Shown: piece by piece, positions 1 to 6,760 of the stretch | Position numbering within the stretch: position 1 is the first letter of the stretch | How the letters are laid out: each line of letters begins with the position of its first letter | Assembly: GCF_014534655.1 (NCBI RefSeq) | Contig: NZ_JACVVD010000002.1 | Span: forward strand, 1-64,000 | Source: Paenibacillus sedimenti | GTDB taxonomy: Bacteria > Bacillota > Bacilli > Paenibacillales > NBRC-103111 | DNA length: 64,000 nucleotides | Reading direction: 5' to 3' | The notes under the pieces: generated by a model | What the model was told of the DNA's origin: nothing | The model's database searches: none | What the model saw: only the letters and a program-made list of their open reading frames with translations | Program-made: the position numbers and the translations under genes

Positions 1-210
1 CCGCTGGTGTACCAGTTGTCTCGCCAGAGGCATCGCTGGGTAGCTATGTACGGAGGGGATAAGCGCTGAAAGCATCTAAGCGTGAAGCCCCCCTCAAGAT
101 GAGATTTCCCAATTAGTAAGACCCCTTGTAGACGACGAGGTTGATAGGTTCGAGGTGGAAGTGCAGCAATGCATGCAGCTGACGAATACTAATCGGTCGA
201 GGGCTTAACC
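1..210 (+). rRNA. 23S ribosomal RNA, 3' end (partial)
   Basis: The window opens inside 23S rRNA. The conserved helices near the 3' end are recognisable, and the gene closes with the typical gacgaatactaatcggtcga stretch and aggGCTTAACC at about 188-210. The 5' part lies outside the window. The exact mature end is uncertain by a few bases. Confidence 0.95.
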
Positions 211-216
211 AAAGTA

Positions 217-268
217 CCCAAGAAAGTGAAGAGAAGCTCTGTAGCTGATTCCGAATACTTTCTTGGGG
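217..268 (+). repeat. Spacer hairpin, copy 1 (between 23S and 5S)
   Basis: The arm at 217-227 (cccaagaaagt) pairs perfectly over 11 bp with the arm at 257-267 (actttcttggg). The loop contains gaag..aagctctgtagc. This is the first of six related hairpins in the spacers of this operon; the others start at 779, 1012, 1278, 1861 and 2110. Its position next to the mature 23S end makes a role in RNA processing or folding possible, but that is inference. Confidence 0.75.
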
Positions 269-348
269 CCCGGAACAAAACCGGTTAACAAATATTCACA
301 CTTTACGCAAGTTTCGTATCTAGTTTTCAAGGAATAAATCCTTGATCG

Positions 349-465
349 TTTGGTGATGATGGCGGAGGGGACCCACGCGTTCCCATCTCGAACACGACCG
401 TTAAGCCCTCCAGCGTCGATGGTACTTGAACCGAAGGGTTCTGGGAGAGTAGAACGTTGCCAAGC
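349..465 (+). rRNA. rrf: 5S ribosomal RNA
   Basis: A full-length 5S gene of about 117 nt, starting at tttggtgatgatggcggagg and ending near gaacgttgccaagc. The conserved loop B/C region with cccatctcgaaca is present. It follows 23S by about 140 nt in the usual 23S-5S-tRNA order. The ends are approximate. Confidence 0.95.
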
Positions 466-470
466 GAACG

Positions 471-491
471 CCCACTCGGTGGGTATTTTTT
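471..491 (+). terminator. Terminator-like hairpin after 5S
   Basis: CCCAC (471-475) pairs with GTGGG (479-483) across tcg, followed by a run of T. It sits between 5S and the tRNA run. It may be weak, or read through or antiterminated, because no clear promoter separates it from tRNA-Ala. Confidence 0.5.
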
Positions 492-500
492 TCGAGTTTC

Positions 501-573
501 GGGGCCATAGCTCAGCTGGGAGAGCGCCTGCCTTGCAAGCAGGAGGTCAGCGGTTCGATCCCGCTTGGCTCCA
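501..573 (+). tRNA. tRNA-Ala (TGC)
   Basis: Cloverleaf with acceptor GGGGCCA/TGGCTCC and anticodon loop cTTGCAAg giving TGC. The 3' CCA is not encoded. First tRNA after 5S. Confidence 0.95.
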
Positions 574-579
574 TCACGT

Positions 580-655
580 TCCCTGATAGCTCAGTTGGTA
601 GAGCACTCGACTGTTAATCGAGTTGTCACAGGTTCGAGTCCTGTTCGGGGAGCCA
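580..655 (+). tRNA. tRNA-Asn (GTT)
   Basis: Acceptor TCCCTGA/TCGGGGA, anticodon stem CTCGA/TCGAG, anticodon GTT. The CCA end is encoded. Confidence 0.95.
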
Positions 656-681
656 CTTTCATAATAGGTCAGGCTATATTT

Positions 682-773
682 GGAGAGGTGTCCGAGCTGG
701 CCGAAGGAGCACGATTGGAAATCGTGTAGGCGTCACAAGCGTCTCGAGGGTTCGAATCCCTCTCTCTCCGCCA
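682..773 (+). tRNA. tRNA-Ser (GGA)
   Basis: Class II tRNA with a long variable arm. Acceptor GGAGAGG/TCTCTCC, anticodon loop ttGGAaa. CCA is encoded. Confidence 0.95.
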
Positions 774-778
774 CTTTA

Positions 779-830
779 CCCCAAAAAGTGAAGTGATGCG
801 TTGTAGTGTATTCCCAATTACTTTCCGGGG
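779..830 (+). repeat. Spacer hairpin, copy 2
   Basis: CCCC at 779-782 pairs with GGGG at 827-830. After a two-base mismatch, AAAGT pairs with ACTTT. It sits between tRNA-Ser and tRNA-Glu and has the same layout as the copy at 217-268, with a different loop sequence (gaagtgatgcgttgtag). Confidence 0.65.
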
Positions 831-849
831 ACTCACAACAAAATATCAA

Positions 850-921
850 GGCCCGTTGGTCAAGGGGTTAAGACACCTCCCTTTCACGGAGGTAACAGGG
901 GTTCGAATCCCCTACGGGTCA
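850..921 (+). tRNA. tRNA-Glu (TTC)
   Basis: Acceptor GGCCCGT/ACGGGTC, anticodon loop ctTTCac. CCA is not encoded. Confidence 0.95.
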
Positions 922-930
922 TTTACACAT

Positions 931-1006
931 GGAGGCTTAGCTCAGCTGGGAGAGCATCTGCCTTACAAGCAGAGGGTCGGCGGTTCGATCCCGTCAGCCT
1001 CCACCA
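931..1006 (+). tRNA. tRNA-Val (TAC)
   Basis: Acceptor GGAGGCT/AGCCTCC, anticodon stem TCTGC/GCAGA, anticodon TAC. CCA is encoded. Confidence 0.95.
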
Positions 1007-1011
1007 TAGAT

Positions 1012-1063
1012 CCCAAAAAAGTGAAGCAAAGCTTTGTAGCAACGCCGATTACTTTTTCGGGGG
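1012..1063 (+). repeat. Spacer hairpin, copy 3
   Basis: CCC plus AAAAAGT at 1012-1022 pairs with ACTTTTT and GGG at 1051-1063. The loop gaagcaaagctttgtagc resembles the other copies. It lies between tRNA-Val and the initiator tRNA. Confidence 0.65.
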
Positions 1064-1086
1064 CCCATAGAACAATTTTTCAATGA

Positions 1087-1163
<77 letters not shown>

Positions 1164-1195
1164 ACCTCCTAAAGAGGAAGATGTAATTCTAGTGT

Positions 1196-1272
1196 GGAGC
1201 CGTGGTGTAGAGGCCTAACATGCCTGCCTGTCACGCAGGAGACCGCGGGTTCGAATCCCGTCGGCTCCGCCA
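1196..1272 (+). tRNA. tRNA-Asp (GTC)
   Basis: Acceptor GGAGCCG/CGGCTCC, anticodon stem CCTGC/GCAGG, anticodon GTC. CCA is encoded. Confidence 0.95.
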
Positions 1273-1277
1273 TTATA

Positions 1278-1328
1278 CCCCCAAAAGTGAAGCTAAGCTT
1301 TGCAGTCATTTCCGATTACTTTTCGGGG
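1278..1328 (+). repeat. Spacer hairpin, copy 4
   Basis: CCCCCAAAAGT (1278-1288) pairs with ACTTTTCGGGG (1318-1328), with a single C:C mismatch. It lies between tRNA-Asp and tRNA-Phe. A half copy (aaaaagtgaagaagatt) follows at about 1438-1454, between Phe and Thr, without a 3' arm. Confidence 0.7.
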
Positions 1329-1352
1329 AACCCGTATTTAGCAATTTTTTAA

Positions 1353-1425
<73 letters not shown>

Positions 1426-1464
1426 TCACTTCACACTAAAAAGTGAAGAAGATTAACCAAATAC

Positions 1465-1540
<76 letters not shown>

Positions 1541-1575
1541 CTTCCCAAATCGGGGATTCCGGTAAGGGTTCATTT

Positions 1576-1660
1576 GGAGGCTTAGTGAAGTGGCTAAACA
1601 CGGCAGACTGTAAATCTGCTCTCTCAGAGTTCGGTGGTTCGAATCCATCAGCCTCCACCA
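1576..1660 (+). tRNA. tRNA-Tyr (GTA)
   Basis: Class II tRNA with a long variable arm. Acceptor GGAGGCT/AGCCTCC, anticodon stem GCAGA/TCTGC, anticodon GTA. CCA is encoded. Confidence 0.95.
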
Positions 1661-1687
1661 CTTTCCAAAACGATGTTCATGAATTAT

Positions 1688-1764
1688 GGCGGTCGTGGCG
1701 AAGGGGTTAACGCACTGGTCTGTGGCTCCAGCATTCGTGGGTTCAAGTCCCATCGATCGCCCCA
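1688..1764 (+). tRNA. tRNA-His (GTG)
   Basis: It has the extra G at position -1 opposite C73 (GGCGGTCG/CGATCGCC), which is characteristic of tRNA-His. Anticodon GTG. CCA is encoded. Confidence 0.95.
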
Positions 1765-1780
1765 CTATTTTCTCAGATGT

Positions 1781-1852
1781 TGGGGATTAGCCAAGCGGTA
1801 AGGCAACGGACTTTGACTCCGTCATGCCAAGGTTCGAATCCTTGATCCCCAG
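1781..1852 (+). tRNA. tRNA-Gln (TTG)
   Basis: Acceptor TGGGGAT/ATCCCCA with a G discriminator, anticodon stem CGGA/TCCG, anticodon TTG. CCA is not encoded. Confidence 0.95.
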
Positions 1853-1860
1853 TTTTATAA

Positions 1861-1911
1861 CCCCACAAAGTGAAGATAAGCTCTGAAGCGAATTCCTATT
1901 ACTTTGCGGGG
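1861..1911 (+). repeat. Spacer hairpin, copy 5
   Basis: CCCCACAAAGT (1861-1871) pairs with ACTTTGCGGGG (1901-1911), with one A:C mismatch. A C:G pair replaces the A:T pair seen at the same place in other copies. It lies between tRNA-Gln and tRNA-Lys. Confidence 0.7.
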
Positions 1912-1929
1912 ACCCCATCATAATAGCAT

Positions 1930-2005
1930 GAGCCATTAGCTCAGTTGGTAGAGCACCTGACTTTTAATCAGGGTGTCGTAGGTTCGAGTCCTACATGGCT
2001 CACCA
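1930..2005 (+). tRNA. tRNA-Lys (TTT)
   Basis: Acceptor GAGCCAT/ATGGCTC, anticodon loop ctTTTaa. CCA is encoded. Confidence 0.95.
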
Positions 2006-2024
2006 TTTGCCTTATTTACAGTGT

Positions 2025-2104
2025 GCGCGTATGGCGGAATTGGCAGACGCACTAGACTTAGGATCTAGCGGGAGACCGTGGGGGTTCAAGTCCCTCTACG
2101 CGCA
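2025..2104 (+). tRNA. tRNA-Leu (TAG)
   Basis: Class II tRNA. Acceptor GCGCGTA/TACGCGC, anticodon stem CTAGA/TCTAG, anticodon TAG. CCA is not encoded. Confidence 0.95.
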
Positions 2105-2109
2105 TCACA

Positions 2110-2140
2110 CCCCCATAAAGTAATTCGTTGATTTATGGGG
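2110..2140 (+). repeat. Spacer hairpin, copy 6 (short form)
   Basis: CCCCATAAA pairs perfectly with TTTATGGGG over 9 bp around a 12-nt loop (gtaattcgttga), followed by acccta. It is a shortened copy of the family. The stem sequence differs from the other copies, but pairing is kept. Confidence 0.65.
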
Positions 2141-2150
2141 ACCCTATTAT

Positions 2151-2222
2151 GCGGAAGTGGCTCAGGGGTAGAGCATCGCCTTGCCAAGGCGAGGGTCGCG
2201 GGTTCGAATCCCGTCTTCCGCT
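2151..2222 (+). tRNA. tRNA-Gly (GCC)
   Basis: Acceptor GCGGAAG/CTTCCGC, anticodon stem TCGCC/GGCGA, anticodon GCC. CCA is not encoded. Confidence 0.95.
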
Positions 2223-2234
2223 TTGCTTTTTTTT

Positions 2235-2305
2235 GGCGCTATAGCCAAGTGGTAAGGCAGAGCTCTGCAAAAGCTTTATCCCCAGTTCGAATCTGGGTAG
2301 TGCCT
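2235..2305 (+). tRNA. tRNA-Cys (GCA)
   Basis: Acceptor GGCGCTA/TAGTGCC, anticodon loop ctGCAaa. CCA is not encoded. Confidence 0.93.
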
Positions 2306-2320
2306 TAGTACCCTAAGCAA

Positions 2321-2406
2321 GCCGGAGTGGCGGAATCGGCAGACGCACAGGACTTAAAATCCTGCGGTAGGTGACTACCGTACCGGTTCAAGTCCGGTCT
2401 TCGGCA
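2321..2406 (+). tRNA. tRNA-Leu (TAA)
   Basis: Class II tRNA. Acceptor GCCGGAG/CTTCGGC, anticodon stem CAGGA/TCCTG, anticodon TAA. CCA is not encoded. Confidence 0.95.
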
Positions 2407-2425
2407 TCAACCAACTTTATAATGT

Positions 2426-2502
2426 GTGCCCTTAGCTCAGCCGGATAGAGCGTTTGACTACGAATCAAAAGGTCGGGAGTTCGAATCTCTCAGGGCACGC
2501 CA
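2426..2502 (+). tRNA. tRNA-Arg (ACG)
   Basis: Acceptor GTGCCCT/AGGGCAC, anticodon stem TTGA/TCAA, anticodon ACG, where A34 is expected to become inosine. CCA is encoded. Confidence 0.95.
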
Positions 2503-2507
2503 CCTAA

Positions 2508-2586
2508 GCCGGCGTGGCGGAATGGCAGACGCGCTCGACTCAAAATCGAGTGGGAAACCGTGGAGGTTCGAGTCCTCTCGCCGGTA
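2508..2586 (+). tRNA. tRNA-Leu (CAA)
   Basis: Class II tRNA and third Leu isoacceptor of the run. Acceptor GCCGGCG/CGCCGGT, with a G:T closing pair. Anticodon CAA. CCA is not encoded. Confidence 0.93.
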
Positions 2587-2590
2587 TTAA

Positions 2591-2664
2591 CGGGACGTAG
2601 CTCAGCTTGGTAGAGCACCTGCTTTGGGAGCAGGGGGTCGCATGTTCAAATCGTGTCGTCCCGA
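2591..2664 (+). tRNA. tRNA-Pro (TGG)
   Basis: Last tRNA of the run. Acceptor CGGGACG/CGTCCCG, anticodon stem CCTGC/GCAGG, anticodon TGG. CCA is not encoded. Confidence 0.95.
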
Positions 2665-2684
2665 TCCAATGAAGATCGTTTTTG

Positions 2685-2737
2685 AAACAAGTATCATCCA
2701 TACAGCGAATAGCTGTTTGGATAATACTTGTTTTTTA
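2685..2737 (+). terminator. Terminator of the rRNA-tRNA operon
   Basis: AAACAAGTAT..TCCA pairs with TGGA..ATACTTGTTT around a central loop and is followed by TTTTTTAG. It comes 20 nt after tRNA-Pro and is a convincing intrinsic terminator. Confidence 0.85.
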
Positions 2738-2786
2738 GTTTTTACGGATAATACTTGACGCTCGTAAAAAAGACCCCGGAAAATGC

Positions 2787-2837
2787 AAAAAAGATCGCCA
2801 ACCACCTAGCCGATTTGGCTTGAGGGGGCAATCTTTT
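2787..2837 (-). terminator. Bidirectional terminator after bioY
   Basis: AAAAGATCGCC pairs with GGCAATCTTTT with one mismatch, so either strand ends in a T run. It lies just after the bioY stop on the minus strand. Confidence 0.65.
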
Positions 2838-2848
2838 GTAATTAAGAA

Positions 2849-3460
2849 CTAGTTTGCACGCACATCTTGTCCGCTTTGCGCAACGCTGCGTGAAACGGAT
2901 CCGGTAAGTCTTTGTGGCGGGAACACTTGGCGAACCGGAGCGATGATAAGAGCCGCAACGGCTGCTTTAATCGCATCGCCTGGGAGGTATGGATAGCAGC
3001 CGGCGATCATGGCTTTGGAGAAAGTAAGGGTAGGTACTTTGTACATGAGCCAAGGTACTCCTGATACATAAAGAAGTAGAGAGCCAAAAATTTCGAGAAC
3101 GACGAATGCTGCGATATAACCCATAATGCCATTCATGCGAATACGGGGTAGAATAAGTCCGATAAGCAGCGCTGAAAAAGGAAACATCAGAATAAACCCG
3201 CCTGTTGGCCCTAAAACGACGGTTAGTCCTCCTGTCCCGTGAAGCAGCGGGAAGCCGATCGCTGTCAAGATAACGACAAGGGCCATACTAAGGAATCCGT
3301 ATCGAGCGCCAAGTAAGCCCCCCGCGAGCATGACAGCAAGCGTTTGTAAGGTGATTGGAACATGACCCATAGGTATACTAACAAAGCTGAATAAAACTAA
3401 AATGGCTGCAAATAAGGCACTAAATACAATCCCCCGAAGAGTTAGTTTCATGTTGTTCAT
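2849..3460 (-). CDS. bioY: BioY, biotin-binding S component of an ECF transporter
   Basis: This is a small six-helix membrane protein of 203 residues, the usual BioY size. BioY binds biotin in the membrane and hands it to an ECF module (two ATPases plus EcfT). Family motifs visible are VPITLQTLAVMLAGG (about 34-48), GPTGGF (84-89) and LPGDAIKA (159-166). The start may be the fourth residue (ATG at 3451), which sits 11 nt from AGGAG; the first ATG is only 2 nt away. Divergent ECF genes on the plus strand give it its energy module. A BirA-like operator lies between them, so repression by biotin is likely. Confidence 0.93.
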   Translation of the reverse strand: MNNMKLTLRGIVFSALFAAILVLFSFVSIPMGHVPITLQTLAVMLAGGLLGARYGFLSMALVVILTAIGFPLLHGTGGLTVVLGPTGGFILMFPFSALLIGLILPRIRMNGIMGYIAAFVVLEIFGSLLLYVSGVPWLMYKVPTLTFSKAMIAGCYPYLPGDAIKAAVAALIIAPVRQVFPPQRLTGSVSRSVAQSGQDVRAN

Positions 3461-3487
3461 CTCTCCTGTTTCTGTTATTGTTAATTT

Positions 3488-3522
3488 ATTGTCAACTTAA
3501 TAACGAGCTTCAGGTTGACAAT
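3488..3522. promoter_or_regulatory. Probable BirA operator between bioY and the ECF genes
   Basis: ATTGTCAAC (3488-3496) and GTTGACAAT (3514-3522) form a perfect 9-bp inverted repeat with a 17-bp spacer. It closely resembles the Bacillus BirA site (TTGTTAAC...GTTAACAA). Placed between divergent biotin transporter genes, it could control both. The plus-strand half contains a TTGACA that could be a -35 box. Confidence 0.75.
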
Positions 3523-3568
3523 TGAGATCATAGCATATCTTTTGAGAAAGTGAAAGGAAATTTTACAT

Positions 3569-4405
3569 ATGCACCAAAAAACATTATTGGCAGCTTTGCG
3601 GCAAGCGTCAGTTGTTTATAGAACGGATGCGGAGCAAGGAAGGCAAGTTTGGTCCGACATTACAATCGACATATTTGAAGGGGAATGGATCGTCGTTACC
3701 GGTCCTAATGGCAGTGGTAAAAGCACGCTGGCCAGCGTGTTGCTGGGCTTATGTCCGCTGTCCGGAGGGCAGCTTGTCCGTGAGCAAAGAAAGCGTATGC
3801 TAACCCGCGGCGTTCTGCAAATACCGGAGGCTCAGTTCGTCGGGGATACGGTGGAGGAAGAGCTGCAACATGTGCCGGGTACACAGTATCTAACACATGA
3901 CGAGCGAGCTGCGTTTTATCAAGAGGCGCTTCAGAGTGTGGGTCTGTCGATCCCGCTGAACCGTACACTAAATACGTTGTCGGGGGGGCAAAAGCAGCTG
4001 GTGAATATTGCCGCTGCGCTTGCAGCCAAACCAGCCATGCTCGTATTGGACGAGCCAACGGCGATGCTGGATCCCGCCGCAAGGCAAGAGGTGATTCGTA
4101 CGGTGCGCCAGGCACATAAGCAGGGGATGACGATTGTATGGATCACGCACCGATTGGAGGAAGCGGCTGAAGCGAGCCGCGTTATTGCTTTTGGTGGCGG
4201 ACGGATTGCTTTTGACGGGGCGCCGGTGACGTTTTTTTACGGGGAAGGGGATGATAGGGCAGAAGGTTCAACACCTTGTTCAAGGTTAGGACTAGAACCA
4301 CCGTTTGTTGTACAGACCGCTTGGGCCCTGATGGCAAAAGGTCTCCAGCTTCACCGTCTGCCGTTAAATGCAGATGAATTGGCAGAGGCGGTGTCTAGCT
4401 TATGA
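3569..4405 (+). CDS. ECF transporter ATPase (EcfA-like)
   Basis: This cytoplasmic ABC ATPase of 278 residues is one of the two motors of an energy-coupling-factor transporter. It has Walker A GPNGSGKST (45-53), signature LSGGQ (137-141), Walker B MLVLDEP (157-163) and the H-loop His at about 194. It faces bioY across the BirA-like site. Its stop overlaps the start of the following ATPase-EcfT fusion by 4 nt (ATGA), so the two are translationally coupled. Biotin is the likely substrate because of bioY, although group II ECF modules can serve other S components. The short N-terminal stretch before the ABC core is less conserved. Confidence 0.9.
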   Translation: MHQKTLLAALRQASVVYRTDAEQGRQVWSDITIDIFEGEWIVVTGPNGSGKSTLASVLLGLCPLSGGQLVREQRKRMLTRGVLQIPEAQFVGDTVEEELQHVPGTQYLTHDERAAFYQEALQSVGLSIPLNRTLNTLSGGQKQLVNIAAALAAKPAMLVLDEPTAMLDPAARQEVIRTVRQAHKQGMTIVWITHRLEEAAEASRVIAFGGGRIAFDGAPVTFFYGEGDDRAEGSTPCSRLGLEPPFVVQTAWALMAKGLQLHRLPLNADELAEAVSSL

Positions 4406-6126
4406 CGATCGAACTGGAACATTTAAGCGTATGCGCCTCTGATGACCAACATCATGAATTACTTAAGGACATTAATCTTAAATTGCATAATGGAACGGTA
4501 ACACTATTAATTGGACATACAGGTTCGGGGAAATCTACGCTGCTGCAGGTGTTGGCGGGTATTTTGCAGCCCTCGTCGGGTAAAATAATGTTAGATGAGC
4601 AGCCACTGTGGCTGAAGGGGAAAGTGGACCGAGCCCACTTGCTACGCCTAGGGCTGACCTTCCAATTCCCCGAGCAGCAGCTATTCGCAGGTAGCATCCG
4701 CCGCGAATTCGCCTATTCGCTACGCCCCTATGGGCTAGGGGCGCAGGAGCGCGAGCGGCGCATACAGGCCGCTCGCGAAGACTTCGATCCACATGGCGTT
4801 TTCGCCATGGATCGATCGCCTTTTGCGCTTAGCGGCGGCGAGCAGCGCCGCCTCGCGCTTGCAACAACGTTCGCCGCTGCGCCGGATTGGCTCCTCATGG
4901 ATGAGCCGACTGCCGGCTTAGAGGCGGCAGCCGTCCGCGAATTGCTGCGCCTCATTCGCGGGCGCGAGCGTGGCGGCTTCGTGATCGCCACGCATGATTT
5001 GGACACGTTCTTCCCGCTGGCGGACCGTGTCATCGTGATGGACCACGGCGCGATTGTCGCCGACGGCGCGCCGGCAGATCTTTGCCGCGAGCCGGAGCTG
5101 CTCGCGCGCGCGGGCGTCGGGCTCCCGAGCTGCGCTGAGGTTGCGCAGTCGCTCGCCGGGCGCGGTATCGCTATCGCGCCTGACCGGCTCACGCCGCAGC
5201 TCGCCGCGGAAGCGATCGAGGAAGCGCTGCTCGTACGCGCGGCAAGCGCCGGACGTGGCTTAGAGCGGTCCGCACCGCCGCTTGCGGGCGCGGGCTCGCA
5301 CGTCGGCGGGCGCGCAGCTGAGCCGGCACCGGCGCCCGCGGCTGTAGAGGCCTCCGCCCAGCAGGCACAGCGCAAGCAGGCCGCTTGGCTGCGGCTGGAC
5401 CCGCGGGCGAAGTGGCTGCTCTACCTGCTGCTCGTCATCGGGACGATGCTGCAGCAGCAGTGGGTCGGCCTCGCCGCGGCGGCCGTGCCCGTCGCGCTTG
5501 GCTTTATCGGGATCCCGCGATCCGTCCTGCGCGGTGGGGTGAAGATCGTGTGGCCATTTCTCATTTTCATGGCCATGTCAGTCTTTCTAGCCGGTATTCA
5601 ATATACAGCGACAAGTGCCCATCTCCCGATTGGCTTTTCGGTAGAGCGAGCTTGGAGTACGATGTTAAATGTGACGCGCCTTTTTGTAGTCGTCATAGCC
5701 GGCTATTGGCTGGCTGCAACCACGCCTTATGGCCAATTGGTCCAGGGACTCAACTGGGCGCTGCAATATTTCAAAAAAGCTAAGTTGCCTGTCGATTCCT
5801 TCGCCCTGGCTGTCTCTTTGATTTTTCGGTTTATTCCGCTCATTTTAAGTGAATGGCAGCGGTTCTCCACGATTGTAAGGGCACGCGGCAAAGCTGCGCT
5901 GCGCCCCGGCACGGTACGCGCTCGCGATATACCGGCCTTGGTCGTTCCGCTTTTGCTCTCTATGTTTTATAAGGCTGAAGAAATGACAGTAGCGATGGAG
6001 ATGAAGAAGGTAGACGGAAAGCTGCTCTCGCTTAAGAGCAATTTGTTAAGATGGCAGCGCGCGGATACGGTCCTCGTTATCGGGGGCGTTGTTTGTTTTG
6101 TCCTATTAGTAGTTATTCGAAAATAA
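4402..6126 (+). CDS. ECF transporter ATPase fused to EcfT transmembrane subunit
   Basis: This is a 574-residue fusion. Residues 1-255 are an ABC ATPase with Walker A GHTGSGKST (38-46), Q-loop FQFPEQQ (about 87), signature LSGGE (143-147), Walker B WLLMDEPT (163-170) and His198. Residues 256-330 form an Ala/Gly/Pro-rich, high-GC linker. Residues 331-574 are an EcfT membrane domain. EcfT normally couples to the ATPases through two Ala-Arg-Gly motifs. The first is kept (ARG at about 494); the second, usually AMEARG, reads AMEMKKVDG (about 531) and is degenerate. With the upstream ATPase and BioY it completes a biotin importer in three polypeptides instead of four. Confidence 0.88.
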   Translation: MTIELEHLSVCASDDQHHELLKDINLKLHNGTVTLLIGHTGSGKSTLLQVLAGILQPSSGKIMLDEQPLWLKGKVDRAHLLRLGLTFQFPEQQLFAGSIRREFAYSLRPYGLGAQERERRIQAAREDFDPHGVFAMDRSPFALSGGEQRRLALATTFAAAPDWLLMDEPTAGLEAAAVRELLRLIRGRERGGFVIATHDLDTFFPLADRVIVMDHGAIVADGAPADLCREPELLARAGVGLPSCAEVAQSLAGRGIAIAPDRLTPQLAAEAIEEALLVRAASAGRGLERSAPPLAGAGSHVGGRAAEPAPAPAAVEASAQQAQRKQAAWLRLDPRAKWLLYLLLVIGTMLQQQWVGLAAAAVPVALGFIGIPRSVLRGGVKIVWPFLIFMAMSVFLAGIQYTATSAHLPIGFSVERAWSTMLNVTRLFVVVIAGYWLAATTPYGQLVQGLNWALQYFKKAKLPVDSFALAVSLIFRFIPLILSEWQRFSTIVRARGKAALRPGTVRARDIPALVVPLLLSMFYKAEEMTVAMEMKKVDGKLLSLKSNLLRWQRADTVLVIGGVVCFVLLVVIRK

Positions 6127-6176
6127 CGGGAGTAATGGGTGGGAGTCCTCCTGAGTAATATATTTGCTACTTTTTG

Positions 6177-6206
6177 AGAGCAGTCCTTAACCGGACTGCT
6201 CTTTCA
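6177..6206. terminator. Bidirectional terminator between ECF operon and Lrp gene
   Basis: AGAGCAGTCC and GGACTGCTCT form a perfect 10-bp stem around ttaacc, with T-rich sequence on both sides. It serves the convergent ECF operon and the minus-strand Lrp gene, whose last codons it touches. Confidence 0.85.
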
Positions 6207-6632
6207 TTTCACCTGCCCAATCGACAAGCTGACCCTGTAATTGCCATACTGCAGGACTTGATCAAGAAGGCTGCTGAGCTCCAGCGAAGAATCGACGCGG
6301 ACACGCATCCAATAGCAGCCTTCGCCGCTAACGCGGTGCGTCTCAACGATCTGCCGGTTCTGCAGAACAAAAGTTTGAAACGGCTGGAAAGCCGTGTTCG
6401 ATTTCATGAAAACGGTCACGAACGCCTGCACGGTTAGTCCGATTTTATCGGGATTCCAGCGCAGTGTGTAACCTTCAATGAGTCCAATATCCTGCATTTT
6501 TCTAATGCGTGCTCCGACCGCCTGTCCTGTTAGATGGACGAGTTCCCCGATCTGTTTGTGGGGACGGGTGGCATCCTCCAGCAAGTTCTCCAAAATACGC
6601 AGGTCGATCTCGTCGATTGCCGTAGTGCTCAT
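6204..6632 (-). CDS. Lrp/AsnC family transcriptional regulator
   Basis: A 142-residue protein with an N-terminal winged helix-turn-helix (about 8-55, IDLRILENLLEDATRP onward) and a C-terminal RAM ligand-binding domain (about 65-140). Lrp/AsnC proteins bind DNA as oligomers and sense amino acids. The start at 6632 (MSTTAIDE) is preferred over an upstream ATG at 6686: it follows GAAAGGAAATT by a suitable distance and matches the family start. It is transcribed away from the MBL hydrolase gene. The effector and targets cannot be read from the sequence. Confidence 0.85.
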   Translation of the reverse strand: MSTTAIDEIDLRILENLLEDATRPHKQIGELVHLTGQAVGARIRKMQDIGLIEGYTLRWNPDKIGLTVQAFVTVFMKSNTAFQPFQTFVLQNRQIVETHRVSGEGCYWMRVRVDSSLELSSLLDQVLQYGNYRVSLSIGQVK

Positions 6633-6760
6633 AGTTGTTAATTTCCTTTCATGATGAAAATGAAAGCCAATATTTCGTTTCAGCAAGTTGTATACGTGCC
6701 GGTCAGCTTTTTTTACAATTGTAGCAGATCGATAACTTACCGTTAAGAGGTGCTTTGAAT

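Noticed and set aside
4728..5375. 215-codon minus-strand frame inside the ATPase-EcfT gene
   Set aside because: It lies opposite the GC-rich linker and ATPase domain. Its Ala/Ser/Arg-rich composition is typical of antisense frames in GC-rich coding DNA.
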